From: Aliiglaciecola lipolytica
GTDB lineage: Bacteria; Pseudomonadota; Gammaproteobacteria; Enterobacterales; Alteromonadaceae
DNA: 64,000 nucleotides
Assembly: GCF_018860635.1 (NCBI RefSeq)
Contig: NZ_JAHKPT010000030.1
Location: forward strand, 111,639-175,638
Direction: 5' to 3'
Shown: positions 8,631 through 19,100 of the stretch, piece by piece
How positions within the stretch are numbered: the stretch's first letter is position 1
How the letters are laid out: every line of letters starts with the position of its first letter
The notes under the pieces: generated by a model
What the model was told of the DNA's origin: nothing
The model's database searches: none
What the model saw: only the letters and a program-made list of their open reading frames with translations
Position numbers and translations under genes: made by a program

Positions 8631-11597
8631 TTAAAATGAATAGCGCGCACCAAAGTTATAACGGGTGCCGTATTGACGAGCAAACAAGAATTGCTCTTCA
8701 TAACGTCCGTAACCTTCCTCGGTTTCATTGGTTAAGTTAAGCCCTTCAAAGAATACGGTTAGATTGTCGTTAACATCGTAGTTAATGCTCATATCGTACT
8801 GCTCATATTCTTTAAAAAACTGTGGAGGCGCTTCAGCTGTGCCTTGTGCCTGACCTATACCAATTAGGTAGGAATCACGCCATGCATAAGTGAGCTTGGC
8901 CGATAAACCGTCTTTTTCGTAAAACACTTGGACGTTTGCTGAATCACTTAGCCCATTTAATGGAGACTGTACCGAGAAGTTTTCAGTGTCATAGTTCACG
9001 TCACCATCAACTAATGTCATGTTAAAGGCAGCGCCAAAGCCACTTTCACCGAACAAATGTTGAATCGCCAATTCAATCCCGTCTACCATCTTTTTCTCGC
9101 CGTTTGACGGCTGACTGACTAGCCATTCAACTAGCGGATCGTCGTCACTCTGGCGAACGATTTGAGTTTCACAACAATCGTCATCTACGCCGCCGCCATT
9201 ATCAATGATTTGTTGCCAAATCGCGCCATCGGTAGCTTGTATGCCATTAGCCACTAAATCTGCTTCAGCTTGAATAGCCCTTGGTCCAATATACGGGTCT
9301 CGGAGGCCATCAACTGTGATAGTAGTGAAGGTATTTTGAATAAAGTTCTTTACGTCTTTGCGGAAATAGCCAAGTGACGCGTAACTGCCTTCTTCATAGT
9401 AATATTCAAAACTGAAATCTAAGTTAGTGGACTCAAATGGCAGTAGGTTGGTATTCCCTGAAGAGCCTGTACGACCGCCGGGCTTGGGACTTCCTGATAG
9501 AGATCTCGCGCCTATCAAGTTGCCAAGAGGTGCTCGAGTGATAGTTTTACTGGCAGAGAATCTAGCAACAATATCGTCAGTAACTTCTAATTTAATGTCT
9601 AAATTAGGTAGCACTACATCATGCTCGCCGGTATAGGTCACAGTACCGCCATCACTTGCACGATAGCGCATTTGCCACTCAGTGGGGTTTGTCCAAACTA
9701 GGTAGTCTTCCACGCTATCTTGTAACACTAAGCTGGTAACGTCAGTTTGCTCATAACGTACGCCTATATTCACATCTAAAGGCATATCTGCAATTTCAAA
9801 ATACATATCTGCAGATAGGTAGGCACTTTGGGTTTCTTCTGTTAAATCTGCACGGCTATTGGTACCAAAATCAGGATTAAGAGGGTCAGTTGAAAATCCA
9901 AAATAGTCCTGCATTCTAGCAATCACTTCTGCATAATCGAAGGTATAGTAATAGTTAGTGACGAGGTTACTCCCGCCATTTGAAAATTCATCTAAAAAGT
10001 CGCCGGTATCGGTTCGAGTGAACATGCTATCTGGGAAAATGGCTTGGTTTCCATTATAACCATTAGGTCCAACATTACCGTTATTGGCAGAGTATCCACC
10101 AAAATATTGGTCCGTGTTGGCTAGACCAAATTGCACTTTTGTCAGGAAGCTATCGTTGGGGTTAACCCACTCAGTATCTAATTGGATTTGTTCAATGGTT
10201 GACTTGCCTTCTGCACGTCCAAATTGAGCGAAAAGGGGATCAAAATCACCCGGATCGGCTTCTTCTGCGCCATTCGGCCAGGTGATATCAAACTGCGGGA
10301 CGCCGCCACCAGAGAAGTCATAGGTTTTTGTCACTATGTTATTCGGCCCTAAAATCACGTTACCAGAGTGACCTGTGCCATTATCTGCGCCGTTATCTGT
10401 TGTGGTTTTAGAGTCGTGGTAATCAAGCTCAACATGAAAGTTGTCAGTAGCTTGCCATTCAAAGTTAAAGCCAATGGAGTCGCTTTCTACTAACAGTGTT
10501 TCAACGTTAGCTGAGTGGGCAAAATCGTTGCTTGATTCAGTTAAGCTAATTGCCGAACCTCGCTCATCTAACTCGTACGAATTTATGTTTCCGCCGAAGT
10601 TAAACCAAATTCCAAATCCTTGACCAGATGTGGCGGTTTCTGATTCAGAGTAGACATAATCTAAAGTGAAAGTCATATCGTCACGTGGCGCATATTGCAG
10701 CGTCGCCATGCCGTTTACACGTGTCCGTTCTACATTATTAATATTGTATGAGATTTGACGAGGTAAATAGGTGTGGCCAGCTTTCCCGTCTTCCAATGAG
10801 CCGTCTAAGGTATCTTCTTCTAAACTGCTCGCGTCAGGGCGTAAATCAATAAAGTCAGTGGTTGTGCCAAGAGATTGATCCGCTTGCCAGCCCGGAACAT
10901 TTGCACTTTGTTGCTGGAAGTTACGTTCTTGCATTGATAACGAAATTGCCACACCAAACGTATTGTCAGCAAAAGTATTGCTATAAAGAGCTGATAATTC
11001 AGGCGTGATATCATCACCTTCTACATTCGATTCATCGTAAATGCCCTTGGCTGACACAACATACTTTAAGCCTGGACTGCTCAACGGTTTGGCGGTAATA
11101 ATATTTACTGTTGCACCTAAACCACCACTTGGAACGTCAGCGCGTCCGGTTTTATATAACTCTAGTGCGCTCACACCGTCTGAAGACAAATTCTCTAAAT
11201 CGTAAGAACGGGTGTTTCCTGTCCCTGGCATTTGTCGACCATTTAAGGTGACCAAGTTAAAATCAGGTCCAAAACCACGAACGGTGATTTGGCTACCTTC
11301 ACCATTTTTACGGCTGATTGTCACGCCGGGAATACGTTGCAAAGATTCAGCGATATTGGTATCTGGAAATTTCCCCATTTCCTCAGCAGAAATAGCGTCA
11401 ACTACCCCTTGTCCATCGCGTTTAATGTCCATTGCTCGTAACAATGAACCGCGAATTCCCTTTACTTGAATCACTTCTACATCATCTTGCGAAACCGCAG
11501 CGTCTTCTTGTGCATTGGCGGCGGGTACTAAAACCCCACCTAAAAGCATAGACATTGACGCAGCTAAGTATTTTTTCTTGAAGGTCATATGTTTCAT
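8631..11597 (-). CDS. TonB-dependent outer-membrane receptor (glycan type)
   Basis: The 988-aa protein has a signal peptide ending near ANAQ, then a TonB-box-like stretch (VEVIQVKG) and a plug domain with AESLQRIPGVTI, VRGFGPDFN and LNGRQMPG. A long beta-barrel ends in GARYSF with the usual C-terminal Phe. The size and the plug motifs are typical of receptors in the carbohydrate-uptake group of Alteromonadales and Caulobacter. One extracellular-loop candidate carries a vicinal Cys pair (DDDCCET). A vicinal Cys pair also occurs in each module of the neighbouring GH16 protein. The ATG follows AGTAGGGCAACT. It lies 107 bp downstream of the GH16 gene on the same strand and probably imports oligosaccharides released by that enzyme. 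Confidence 0.92.
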   Translation of the reverse strand: MKHMTFKKKYLAASMSMLLGGVLVPAANAQEDAAVSQDDVEVIQVKGIRGSLLRAMDIKRDGQGVVDAISAEEMGKFPDTNIAESLQRIPGVTISRKNGEGSQITVRGFGPDFNLVTLNGRQMPGTGNTRSYDLENLSSDGVSALELYKTGRADVPSGGLGATVNIITAKPLSSPGLKYVVSAKGIYDESNVEGDDITPELSALYSNTFADNTFGVAISLSMQERNFQQQSANVPGWQADQSLGTTTDFIDLRPDASSLEEDTLDGSLEDGKAGHTYLPRQISYNINNVERTRVNGMATLQYAPRDDMTFTLDYVYSESETATSGQGFGIWFNFGGNINSYELDERGSAISLTESSNDFAHSANVETLLVESDSIGFNFEWQATDNFHVELDYHDSKTTTDNGADNGTGHSGNVILGPNNIVTKTYDFSGGGVPQFDITWPNGAEEADPGDFDPLFAQFGRAEGKSTIEQIQLDTEWVNPNDSFLTKVQFGLANTDQYFGGYSANNGNVGPNGYNGNQAIFPDSMFTRTDTGDFLDEFSNGGSNLVTNYYYTFDYAEVIARMQDYFGFSTDPLNPDFGTNSRADLTEETQSAYLSADMYFEIADMPLDVNIGVRYEQTDVTSLVLQDSVEDYLVWTNPTEWQMRYRASDGGTVTYTGEHDVVLPNLDIKLEVTDDIVARFSASKTITRAPLGNLIGARSLSGSPKPGGRTGSSGNTNLLPFESTNLDFSFEYYYEEGSYASLGYFRKDVKNFIQNTFTTITVDGLRDPYIGPRAIQAEADLVANGIQATDGAIWQQIIDNGGGVDDDCCETQIVRQSDDDPLVEWLVSQPSNGEKKMVDGIELAIQHLFGESGFGAAFNMTLVDGDVNYDTENFSVQSPLNGLSDSANVQVFYEKDGLSAKLTYAWRDSYLIGIGQAQGTAEAPPQFFKEYEQYDMSINYDVNDNLTVFFEGLNLTNETEEGYGRYEEQFLFARQYGTRYNFGARYSF

Positions 11598-11651
11598 AGT
11601 TGCCCTACTTAATTGTTCTTTATTCTGTGTAAACCCTTTGGGCTTTATATC

Positions 11652-11669
11652 TTTTGTGTAGACACAAAA
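11652..11669. promoter_or_regulatory. 18-bp palindrome upstream of the TonB receptor, candidate operator
   Basis: TTTTGTGT and ACACAAAA are perfect inverted arms around AG. The site lies 55 bp upstream of the receptor start in the 107-bp gap after the GH16 gene. Its position and symmetry fit a dimeric regulator site. The T and A outer parts are not the U-tract of a strong terminator because the stem lacks GC. Function is inferred only. Confidence 0.45.
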
Positions 11670-11704
11670 CCCAGTAAGCAGTAATTAGTTTTTATTTCGA
11701 GCTA

Positions 11705-14320
11705 TCATTCAGACGTAATCTTTACGTTATCAATGCGGTAAATTGCGCCGTCACCGGTGCCCCAAGCTGGGAATATCATTAAGACGTCGATAGCACTGAT
11801 ATCCAGCCCCGCGTCGGAAAGTGTCAGAAGATCAAATGTGTAAGTTTGCCATTCGCCGGTTACCGGAACTTCGCCTTCTTTACTCGCTTCAAGGGCTAAT
11901 TCCACAGCGGTTTCTGCGCCTAAAGACTCCACTTTAAACACCCAAGCTGTAGTTTCACTTGGTGTAGCAATTACCTTCATATCGAATTGAATAACCCCGC
12001 TTGTTAATAGGGTTGTTGCGTCAAACTCTGCGCCATCTTCTGCTAAGAAACCCATTACCGTTGGCGTTGCACCGATTTGGAATTCAGCCGTCGCTCCATG
12101 TGCTGCATCCCCATCTATTTCAACAGTTGGTGTTGAACCACCACAGCAATCCCACATTGGCCACTGGGCATTTTCTTGGTCAGCAAAAAGCGTAATTGAG
12201 GGAGGTGGTGGGTTGAATATCTTGGCATTATCGACGCGGTAAACAGCGCCTTCTCCTGCACCCCATGTAGGGAATATCATGACCACATCAATAGCGCTTA
12301 AGTCAAGGCCGGCATCCGCCAAATTTTGTAAGTTAAAAGTGTAGGTCTGCCATTCGCCTGTTACTGGGGCAACCCCTTCGTTGCTGGCAGATAAGTCCAG
12401 TTCTACAGCTTGTGCTGCACCATTACTCTCTACTTTAAACAACCAAGGCGTAGTGTCGCTAGCAGTACCTGTGACAACTTTCATTTCAAATTGGATTACA
12501 CCAACGGCTTCTAACAAACTGGCATCGAATTTTACCCCGTCGCCAGATAGGAAGCCCATTACCGTTGGCGTTTCACCAATGCTAAATTCTGCAACTGTGC
12601 CGTGTTCTTCATCATCAATCGCTTCAACAGGTGTTGATCCGCCGCAACAATCCCACAGGGGCCATTCCATATTGGTTTGGTCCGCAAATAACACCAGTTC
12701 AGGATAGTCGATGGCAAATTTTACGTTGTCTACACGATAAGTCGCGCCTTCACCTGTTCCCCATGCAGGGAAAATCATGATGACGTCGATACCAGTTAAA
12801 TCCAAACCTGCATCTGCCAAATCTTGCATAGAAAATGAATAGGTTTGCCATGTACCTGCAGTCAATGGATTTCCGTCAACGTCCTGTGTGATATCGAGTT
12901 CAACTGCCTGACTAGCACTGTTACTTTCAATTTTAAATTTCCACACCGCGTTAGCGTCGCTTGGCAATGAAACAACTTTCATTTCGAAAGTTAAAGCACC
13001 AGCGGTTAACATAGGGGATGCATCAAAACGCACAGGCGTATCAAGTAAGGTTGTGTTAAAACCCATCACTGTAGGCGCAGCTCCAATCACAAATTCAGCC
13101 ACTGCACCATGCTCGGCGTCATCGGTCTCAATAGTAGGAGTAGAGCCACCACAACAATCCCAAATGGGCCAATCCGGATTGGCCGCATCGGCAAAAACGG
13201 TGAGTTCTTGAACCACTCCTGTTGAAGGAGGTTCAGGAATCGGAGCCTTGCCTGTTACCAAAGCATCATCTTCATCTTTATAACCACCGCGAACTGTTTC
13301 GCAACCTTTACCCGTCATCGGGTTGGTTGAACATTCGTAAACACGAACATAATCAATAATGTAACTTTGTCCGTTGGCAAATGCGGTTTCATCGATACCT
13401 AGGTTGTTTACGTTTGAAGGCCAATCTCCACCTACTGCTAAGTTGAGTAGAATGTGGAAATCTTGATCAAATGGCGCAGCGTCCCAATGTACTTCTTTTT
13501 CACCAGTGGCAATATCGAAGTATTCAGAGAACCAACCTTGATGAACTAAACCAGAGGCTTCTCCTTTACTGTTGTAACGGACTTCTGAAGCCATTTGAGT
13601 TGCATATAAATAGCCATCGACATACCAGCGAATTTCGCCTTCTTGCCATTCTATGGCGTAGGTGTGGAAGTCATCAGCTGGATTGGCACCATCTGGCAGA
13701 AGATATTCCTTACCGGATGATTCATTTTGCGGCCAGTCGCGACCATAGTGCAAAGTACCATGGACATATTTTTCTTCGTTACCGTCGGCATCTACTACAC
13801 CCAAATTAACCGCTTCAATAATATCGATTTCACCTGACTTGGGCCAAGAGCCATAAACTTCGTCGGTAGGTAACATCCAAAATGCCGGCCAACTACCTTG
13901 TCCAGAGGGTAATTTAGCGCGCATCTCAAAGCGGCCGTATGTCCAGTCACCCTTATATTTCGTTCTTAATCGCGCAGACGTATAGGGTAGTTCGGCACCT
14001 TCTTCGGCAGGTTTTGCGACAATATTAAGCATACCATCTGCGACAAAAGAGTTTTCAGAGGAGTCGGTGTAACATTGTTGTTCATTGTTCCCGCCTCCGC
14101 TGCAATTGACTTCATGACTCCATTTGGTTGAATCGATACTATCCCCATCGAATTCATCATTCCAAATCATCACCCAGTCTTCGACTGGCGCGGACGTATC
14201 AACTGCTTTTAAATCTGTATCTGAATTAGAACCGCCGCAACCAGTTAAAGATATCGCGATAGCGGCACCTACAGATAGAGACAAGTTGCGCGTCGTGTGC
14301 TTTACGCTTTTTATTCTCAT
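11705..14320 (-). CDS. GH16 endo-beta-1,3-glucanase lipoprotein with three C-terminal modules
   Basis: The 871-aa lipoprotein has a signal peptide with lipobox LTGC (Cys28). Its GH16 domain (about 47-332) carries the catalytic motif GEIDIIE: nucleophile E164, D166 and acid/base E169. By family and context it is a laminarinase. Three modules of about 160 aa follow (372-537, 541-702, 709-869). Each starts with a W-DCCGGSTP block and ends with a W-G-G-G-YR-DN block. They resemble the galactose-binding-fold domain at the C-terminus of ExoP-type GH3 enzymes, though I cannot confirm this. The frame is open to 14344, but ATG 14320 has GGAGA at correct spacing and begins the signal peptide. The protein is probably displayed at the cell surface or in the outer membrane. 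Confidence 0.92.
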   Translation of the reverse strand: MRIKSVKHTTRNLSLSVGAAIAISLTGCGGSNSDTDLKAVDTSAPVEDWVMIWNDEFDGDSIDSTKWSHEVNCSGGGNNEQQCYTDSSENSFVADGMLNIVAKPAEEGAELPYTSARLRTKYKGDWTYGRFEMRAKLPSGQGSWPAFWMLPTDEVYGSWPKSGEIDIIEAVNLGVVDADGNEEKYVHGTLHYGRDWPQNESSGKEYLLPDGANPADDFHTYAIEWQEGEIRWYVDGYLYATQMASEVRYNSKGEASGLVHQGWFSEYFDIATGEKEVHWDAAPFDQDFHILLNLAVGGDWPSNVNNLGIDETAFANGQSYIIDYVRVYECSTNPMTGKGCETVRGGYKDEDDALVTGKAPIPEPPSTGVVQELTVFADAANPDWPIWDCCGGSTPTIETDDAEHGAVAEFVIGAAPTVMGFNTTLLDTPVRFDASPMLTAGALTFEMKVVSLPSDANAVWKFKIESNSASQAVELDITQDVDGNPLTAGTWQTYSFSMQDLADAGLDLTGIDVIMIFPAWGTGEGATYRVDNVKFAIDYPELVLFADQTNMEWPLWDCCGGSTPVEAIDDEEHGTVAEFSIGETPTVMGFLSGDGVKFDASLLEAVGVIQFEMKVVTGTASDTTPWLFKVESNGAAQAVELDLSASNEGVAPVTGEWQTYTFNLQNLADAGLDLSAIDVVMIFPTWGAGEGAVYRVDNAKIFNPPPPSITLFADQENAQWPMWDCCGGSTPTVEIDGDAAHGATAEFQIGATPTVMGFLAEDGAEFDATTLLTSGVIQFDMKVIATPSETTAWVFKVESLGAETAVELALEASKEGEVPVTGEWQTYTFDLLTLSDAGLDISAIDVLMIFPAWGTGDGAIYRIDNVKITSE
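11714..13207 (-). repeat. Three tandem copies of an about 480-bp module inside the GH16 gene
   Basis: The copies lie at 12710-13207, 12215-12700 and 11714-12196 on the minus strand. The encoded modules share the CCGGSTP, PTVMGF, WQTY-F-L-DAGLD and DNxK blocks in the same order. Copies 2 and 3 look closer to each other than to copy 1 (shared TGEWQTYTF and SAIDV). This suggests duplication within the gene. Confidence 0.85.
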
Positions 14321-14726
14321 TGTGTTCTCCGAAAACAAAACCAAAGTGATTTTGACTGGTTATTAATCCGATGCTTCTGCGTTATGTCGTCACAGTGAAT
14401 TATCAGATTCCAAACCAGATGTTAATTGCCTGATTTGATATGTAACACAAAGGTTAATAATCTGCGGGCGAAAATCGATAAGGCGGGACTAGTAGGAGAT
14501 GGAACGGACTTATACACTAATTATACCAATTTTGAGAGCTAGGTATAAATCGAAAATACATTCTAAAGCCGCTATTTTAAAGGCTTTTGGGGTTTTTTAT
14601 GGGGGTGAGGCCAGTTGGCCGCCTCACTAGTCCGCTTTACCTCGTTTACGTTGCATGCCGCAAAAGTTTGCATACAGTTAGCAACAAATTTTTAATAATT
14701 TAACGTTATTTAAACAATGGCTGTGT
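14321..14726. promoter_or_regulatory. Divergent region between two GH16 genes with palindromes
   Basis: This 406-bp non-coding gap separates divergent GH16 genes. It contains a hairpin-forming element at 14605-14627 (arms GTGAGG and CCTCAC around CCAGTTGG, itself partly self-complementary). It also contains a 12-bp palindrome GCAAA-AG-TTTGC at 14660-14671, 56 bp before the malectin-GH16 start. The second is a plausible operator. The first could be a transcript or extragenic hairpin. No clear sigma-70 pair was assigned and no ORF is convincing here. Confidence 0.4.
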
Positions 14727-16109
14727 ATGAAAAGTTATCATTTTTCGCGGTTTATCATATTGTGCTTTTCATGCTCCTTTATATGGGTAGGTGCAGGGTG
14801 TACAAATTCTCAAGTAACACAAAATAATCTTCAACCAGCATCGCCCAAAGGGGCATCTGAGGTTTTTGCAGCCTCAGTAGTACATGCGATTAATGTTGGC
14901 GGTCCTGAGTACCTTGGACAGGACGGGGTTCTTTATCAAGCCGATACGTTTACAGTCGCAAATACTAAAGGACAGTCAAAAGGAATAAAAGGAACTCAAG
15001 ATCCTAGGTTGTTCGAAACCTATCGTATAGGCGATATGAACCTTCCTCTAGCAGTAAAGAATGGCATTTATGACGTTACCTTAAAGTTCGCAGAGCCGAC
15101 AGATATGCGGGCATCGGATAGGCTGTTCAACATTAACATCGAGGGGCAAAATCAAATACAAAACCTTGATATAACCGTTGCTAGAGATGGTAAAAAATTA
15201 TCAGCGCTAGTGCGCACTATACCGAATATTAAGGTACAAGATGGTGAACTGAATATTGTCCTAGAAGGGGTTAAAAATGCACCTGTTTTACATGCCATTA
15301 TTGTCCGCAGTAAACAACGAGATCCACAGCATTGGCAATTGGTTTGGGGGGACGAATTTAACTATTCAGGCGCGCCAGATACTGAAAAGTGGAATTATGA
15401 TATTTGGCCTGCTCGTAAAGTAAATGATGAGGATCAAACTTACACTAACAGATTGAAAAATGTGCGGGTAGAAGACGGTGTACTTGTTATTGAAGCCCAT
15501 AAAGAGCAGTTTGCAAATGCAGAATATACTTCGGGGCGAATTCACGCCAAAGACAAAGGTGACTTCCTATACGGAAAGGCAGAAATTCGTGCTCGAATAC
15601 CAGCGGGGCAAGGCACCTGGCCGGCAATCTGGATGTTACCTAGTGATGCCTTCAAATACGCTACTAAATGCAGTTCTGATAGCGAATGGCAAGGCAATAA
15701 CGAATGTGACGCATGGCCTAACTCTGGTGAAATCGACATTATGGAGTATGTTGGTTACGACCCTCACAATATCCACGGAACTGTGCATAACAAAGCATAC
15801 TATTGGGTTAACTGGGAGCAACGAAAAGCCAGTTTCGACATTGGCCCTGAAGTCAATAACGACTTCCAAATTTACTCTCTGGAGTGGGGACCAGAGCATA
15901 TCATTATTGCATACAATGATATTCCCTATTTCTACTATTCGAATCAAGGCGAAGGTTGGCAAGCCTGGCCCTTCGATCATCCCTATCACATCATTCTAAA
16001 CCTTGCTATCGGGGGGGGCTGGGGAAGGGCTGGTGGGCCAATAGATGACAGTATCTTCCCTGTGAAAATGGAAGTCGACTACGTTCGAATTTATCAGCTG
16101 GAACACTAA
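14727..16109 (+). CDS. GH16 beta-1,3-glucanase lipoprotein with N-terminal malectin domain
   Basis: The 460-aa lipoprotein has lipobox VGAGC (Cys25). Residues about 51-193 form a malectin-like carbohydrate-binding domain (AINVGGPEY, YDVTLKFAE, RLFNINIEG). Residues about 202-459 form a GH16 domain with GEIDIME: nucleophile E335, D337 and acid/base E340. WPAIWMLP and NLAIGGGWG are typical laminarinase blocks. By family it is an endo-beta-1,3(4)-glucanase, anchored in the outer membrane or periplasm. It is divergent from the other GH16 gene and 28 bp upstream of the phosphorylase gene, so the two are probably co-transcribed. The domain order (binding domain first) is opposite to that of the neighbouring GH16. 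Confidence 0.92.
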   Translation: MKSYHFSRFIILCFSCSFIWVGAGCTNSQVTQNNLQPASPKGASEVFAASVVHAINVGGPEYLGQDGVLYQADTFTVANTKGQSKGIKGTQDPRLFETYRIGDMNLPLAVKNGIYDVTLKFAEPTDMRASDRLFNINIEGQNQIQNLDITVARDGKKLSALVRTIPNIKVQDGELNIVLEGVKNAPVLHAIIVRSKQRDPQHWQLVWGDEFNYSGAPDTEKWNYDIWPARKVNDEDQTYTNRLKNVRVEDGVLVIEAHKEQFANAEYTSGRIHAKDKGDFLYGKAEIRARIPAGQGTWPAIWMLPSDAFKYATKCSSDSEWQGNNECDAWPNSGEIDIMEYVGYDPHNIHGTVHNKAYYWVNWEQRKASFDIGPEVNNDFQIYSLEWGPEHIIIAYNDIPYFYYSNQGEGWQAWPFDHPYHIILNLAIGGGWGRAGGPIDDSIFPVKMEVDYVRIYQLEH

Positions 16110-16137
16110 TCATAGATCTTCAACTTTTTAATCATGG

Positions 16138-19100
16138 GTGGCGACACCGGTTAACAATTTACTTAACAAAGCAGTTAAAAATATGAAAAATACGATAAAC
16201 CAAAAGATTAATGGTTCATTTGTCAATTTGGCCGGTGAACGTTATTACAAAATTGAAAATGTTGATCAAATGCCGGCTTTTTTCATTAGTTTGGTATCCG
16301 ATAGCGACCATTGGCTTTTTGTTTCATCAACAGGTGGCTTAACCGCAGGGCGCGTGTCTCCTGAAACTGCCTTGTTTCCGTATGTTACAGTAGACAAAAT
16401 CCATGAAAGCAGTCATCACACTGGGTGTAAAACAGTGTTTAAAATCATTCTGGATGACAAAGTTAATCACTGGGAACCGTTCAATTATCTGCGCGAACAC
16501 AATTACTCCCTGAGCCGTAACCTTTACAAAAATACCTTGGGTAATAAGCTGTGTTTTGAGGAAATAAATCATACTTTGCAATTGGTATTCCGCTATACCT
16601 GGACTACTAGCGACGAATACGGATTCTGTCGCATCGCTGAGATAGAAAACATTTCAGAACAGCAAGTGAACGCTGAAATGCTTGATGGGTTGCTCAACAT
16701 TTTGCCCGCTGGCACCCCACGATTTACCCAATCTCAGTCAAGTAATTTAGTCGATGCGTATAAGTTTAATGAACTTGACGAACACACTGGAACCGGCATT
16801 TTTACTTTATATTCAGGCATTACAGACAGAGCTGAACCTAGTGAGTCGTTGCGAGCTAATGTGGTGTTTTGCTTAGGCTTGCAAGAACCAAATATTTTAT
16901 TATCGGAAGAGCAAATTAACAGTTTCAAAAATCAACAAAAAATCGTGACTGAATCCTCTTATCGTGGAGTTCGTGGCGCATATTTGGTGAATAGTAAATT
17001 TGAACTAATGCCATCTCAGCATAAAAGCTGGATGTTAGTCGCAAACGTTGAACAAGACCAAAAACAAGTTACTGCTTTACTTGAGGAGTTAAATTCTCCC
17101 AGTACTTTGCAAAGCAAAATAAGCTCTTCGATTGCCGCAGGCAGTGATGCTCTTGCTAGAATTATGGCCAGTAGTGATGGTTTTCAGCAAACCAACGAAG
17201 AAGAAGTGTCAGTTCACCACTATGCGAATACCTTGTTCAATGTATTGCGTGGCGGTATTTTTAATGATCAATATCTGATTACAAAAGACGATTTTATTAA
17301 AACGGTGAAAACCTTTAATCAAGGGGTTTACCACGCCAATCAGAATTTCCTCGCAGCTCTGGATGATAAATTCTCTGTGCAAACATTAATAGCGGAAGTA
17401 GAGCAGGTGGGTGATCTGCAACTGCAAAGGCTGGCGTTTGAATATTTACCTATTACCTTTGGACGCCGCCATGGTGATCCAAGCCGCCCTTGGAATCAAT
17501 TTGCGATCAATTTAAAAGACAAACAGGGCAATCCACTGCTTTCCTACCAAGGCAATTGGCGGGATATTTTTCAAAACTGGGAATCGCTCACCTTCAGCTA
17601 CCCGCAGTTTATTGAAAGTGTCATCGCCAAGTTTTTGAATGCCTCAACAATGGATGGCTATAACCCTTACCGTATTACCAAACAGGGAATCGATTGGGAA
17701 GTGGAAGAGCCGGATGATCCCTGGAGCTATATTGGCTACTGGGGAGATCATCAAATTATCTATTTGCTGAAAATGTTAGAGCTGTCAAAGCAGTTCCACC
17801 CCGAAAAACTCAATCAACTTTTAGCTGCTGACATATTCAGTTATGCAAACGTGCCATATCGGATTAAGGATTTTGACGCGCTATTGGCGAATGCAAAAGA
17901 TACCGTTTCATACGATGAAGAGTTAGCTGCAAAGATTGAGCAACGAGTACAGGCGATGGGATCGGATGGCAAATTGGTGTTGACTAAAAGTGGTGAAGTT
18001 TACCAAGTTAATTTAGTCGAAAAGTTGTTGGTTCCTTTGTTGTCTAAGCTCAGTAATTTAGTCATTGACGGAGGCATCTGGCTTAATACTCAGCGACCAG
18101 AATGGAATGATGCGAATAATGCATTAGTGGGGCAAGGTTTATCCATGGTCACCTTGTATTACATTCGTCGCTACTTACATTTCTTTAAAACGCTTATCGC
18201 TGAGCAGCAGCAAGACGTGCAATTATCATTGGAAGTGAACCAGTGGTTATTAGATAGCTGCGATGCTTTACACGCTATCGCGCAACAAATAACCCAAGGT
18301 TCGGTTTCAAACACTGCGCGTTTTGAGATGATGCAGCGCCTTGGCTTGGCCGCAGAAGCTTATCGCAAGCGCGTTTATCAAGCTGAGGGATTTACTGGCA
18401 AAACGACTCAGGTGATGCGCCGAATCCATGTCCTTATTGATGATGCTTTGTTAGCTATAGACCATAGTATTCAAAGTAATCGTGCTGAAAACGGGCTATA
18501 TCATGCTTACAACGTGTTGAAACTGGAACCGCAATGTTCACAAGTAGGGCATCTTTATCCTATGTTAGAAGGTCAGGTTGCGGCGCTTAGTAGCGGTGCA
18601 ATTAAAGGTGAGGAAGCCATAGCGGTATTAGATGCGTTGTTTGATTCAGACATATACCGTGCGGACCAACAAACCTTCATGTTGTATCCCGATAGAGTGC
18701 AAAGTCGATTCTTAGATAAAAATAAAGTACCTAAAGGTGCATTAGATAAATCAATTCTTTGCCAACAAATGTTAGCCAACAACGATGAGCGTCTGATTAT
18801 GCTAGACAATCGAGGGATACTAAGATTTAGTGCAGATCTCAAAAATGCCAATGATGTTGCCGACTTAATTGATACTTTGGTTTTGCAATACGGCGAACAA
18901 CTAGGGGCTGAAAAAAATCTTATTTTAGCTGTCTATGAAGATGTATTTAAGCACAATGCCTTTACTGGTAGATCCGGTGGTATGTTTGGCTTTGAAGGAC
19001 TTGGTAGCATCTATTGGCACATGGTTTCGAAGTTATTACTTGCGGTAAAAGAGCAGTTCTTTCAGGCAATTGAAGAGCAGCAAAGTGAGCACCTAATTAA

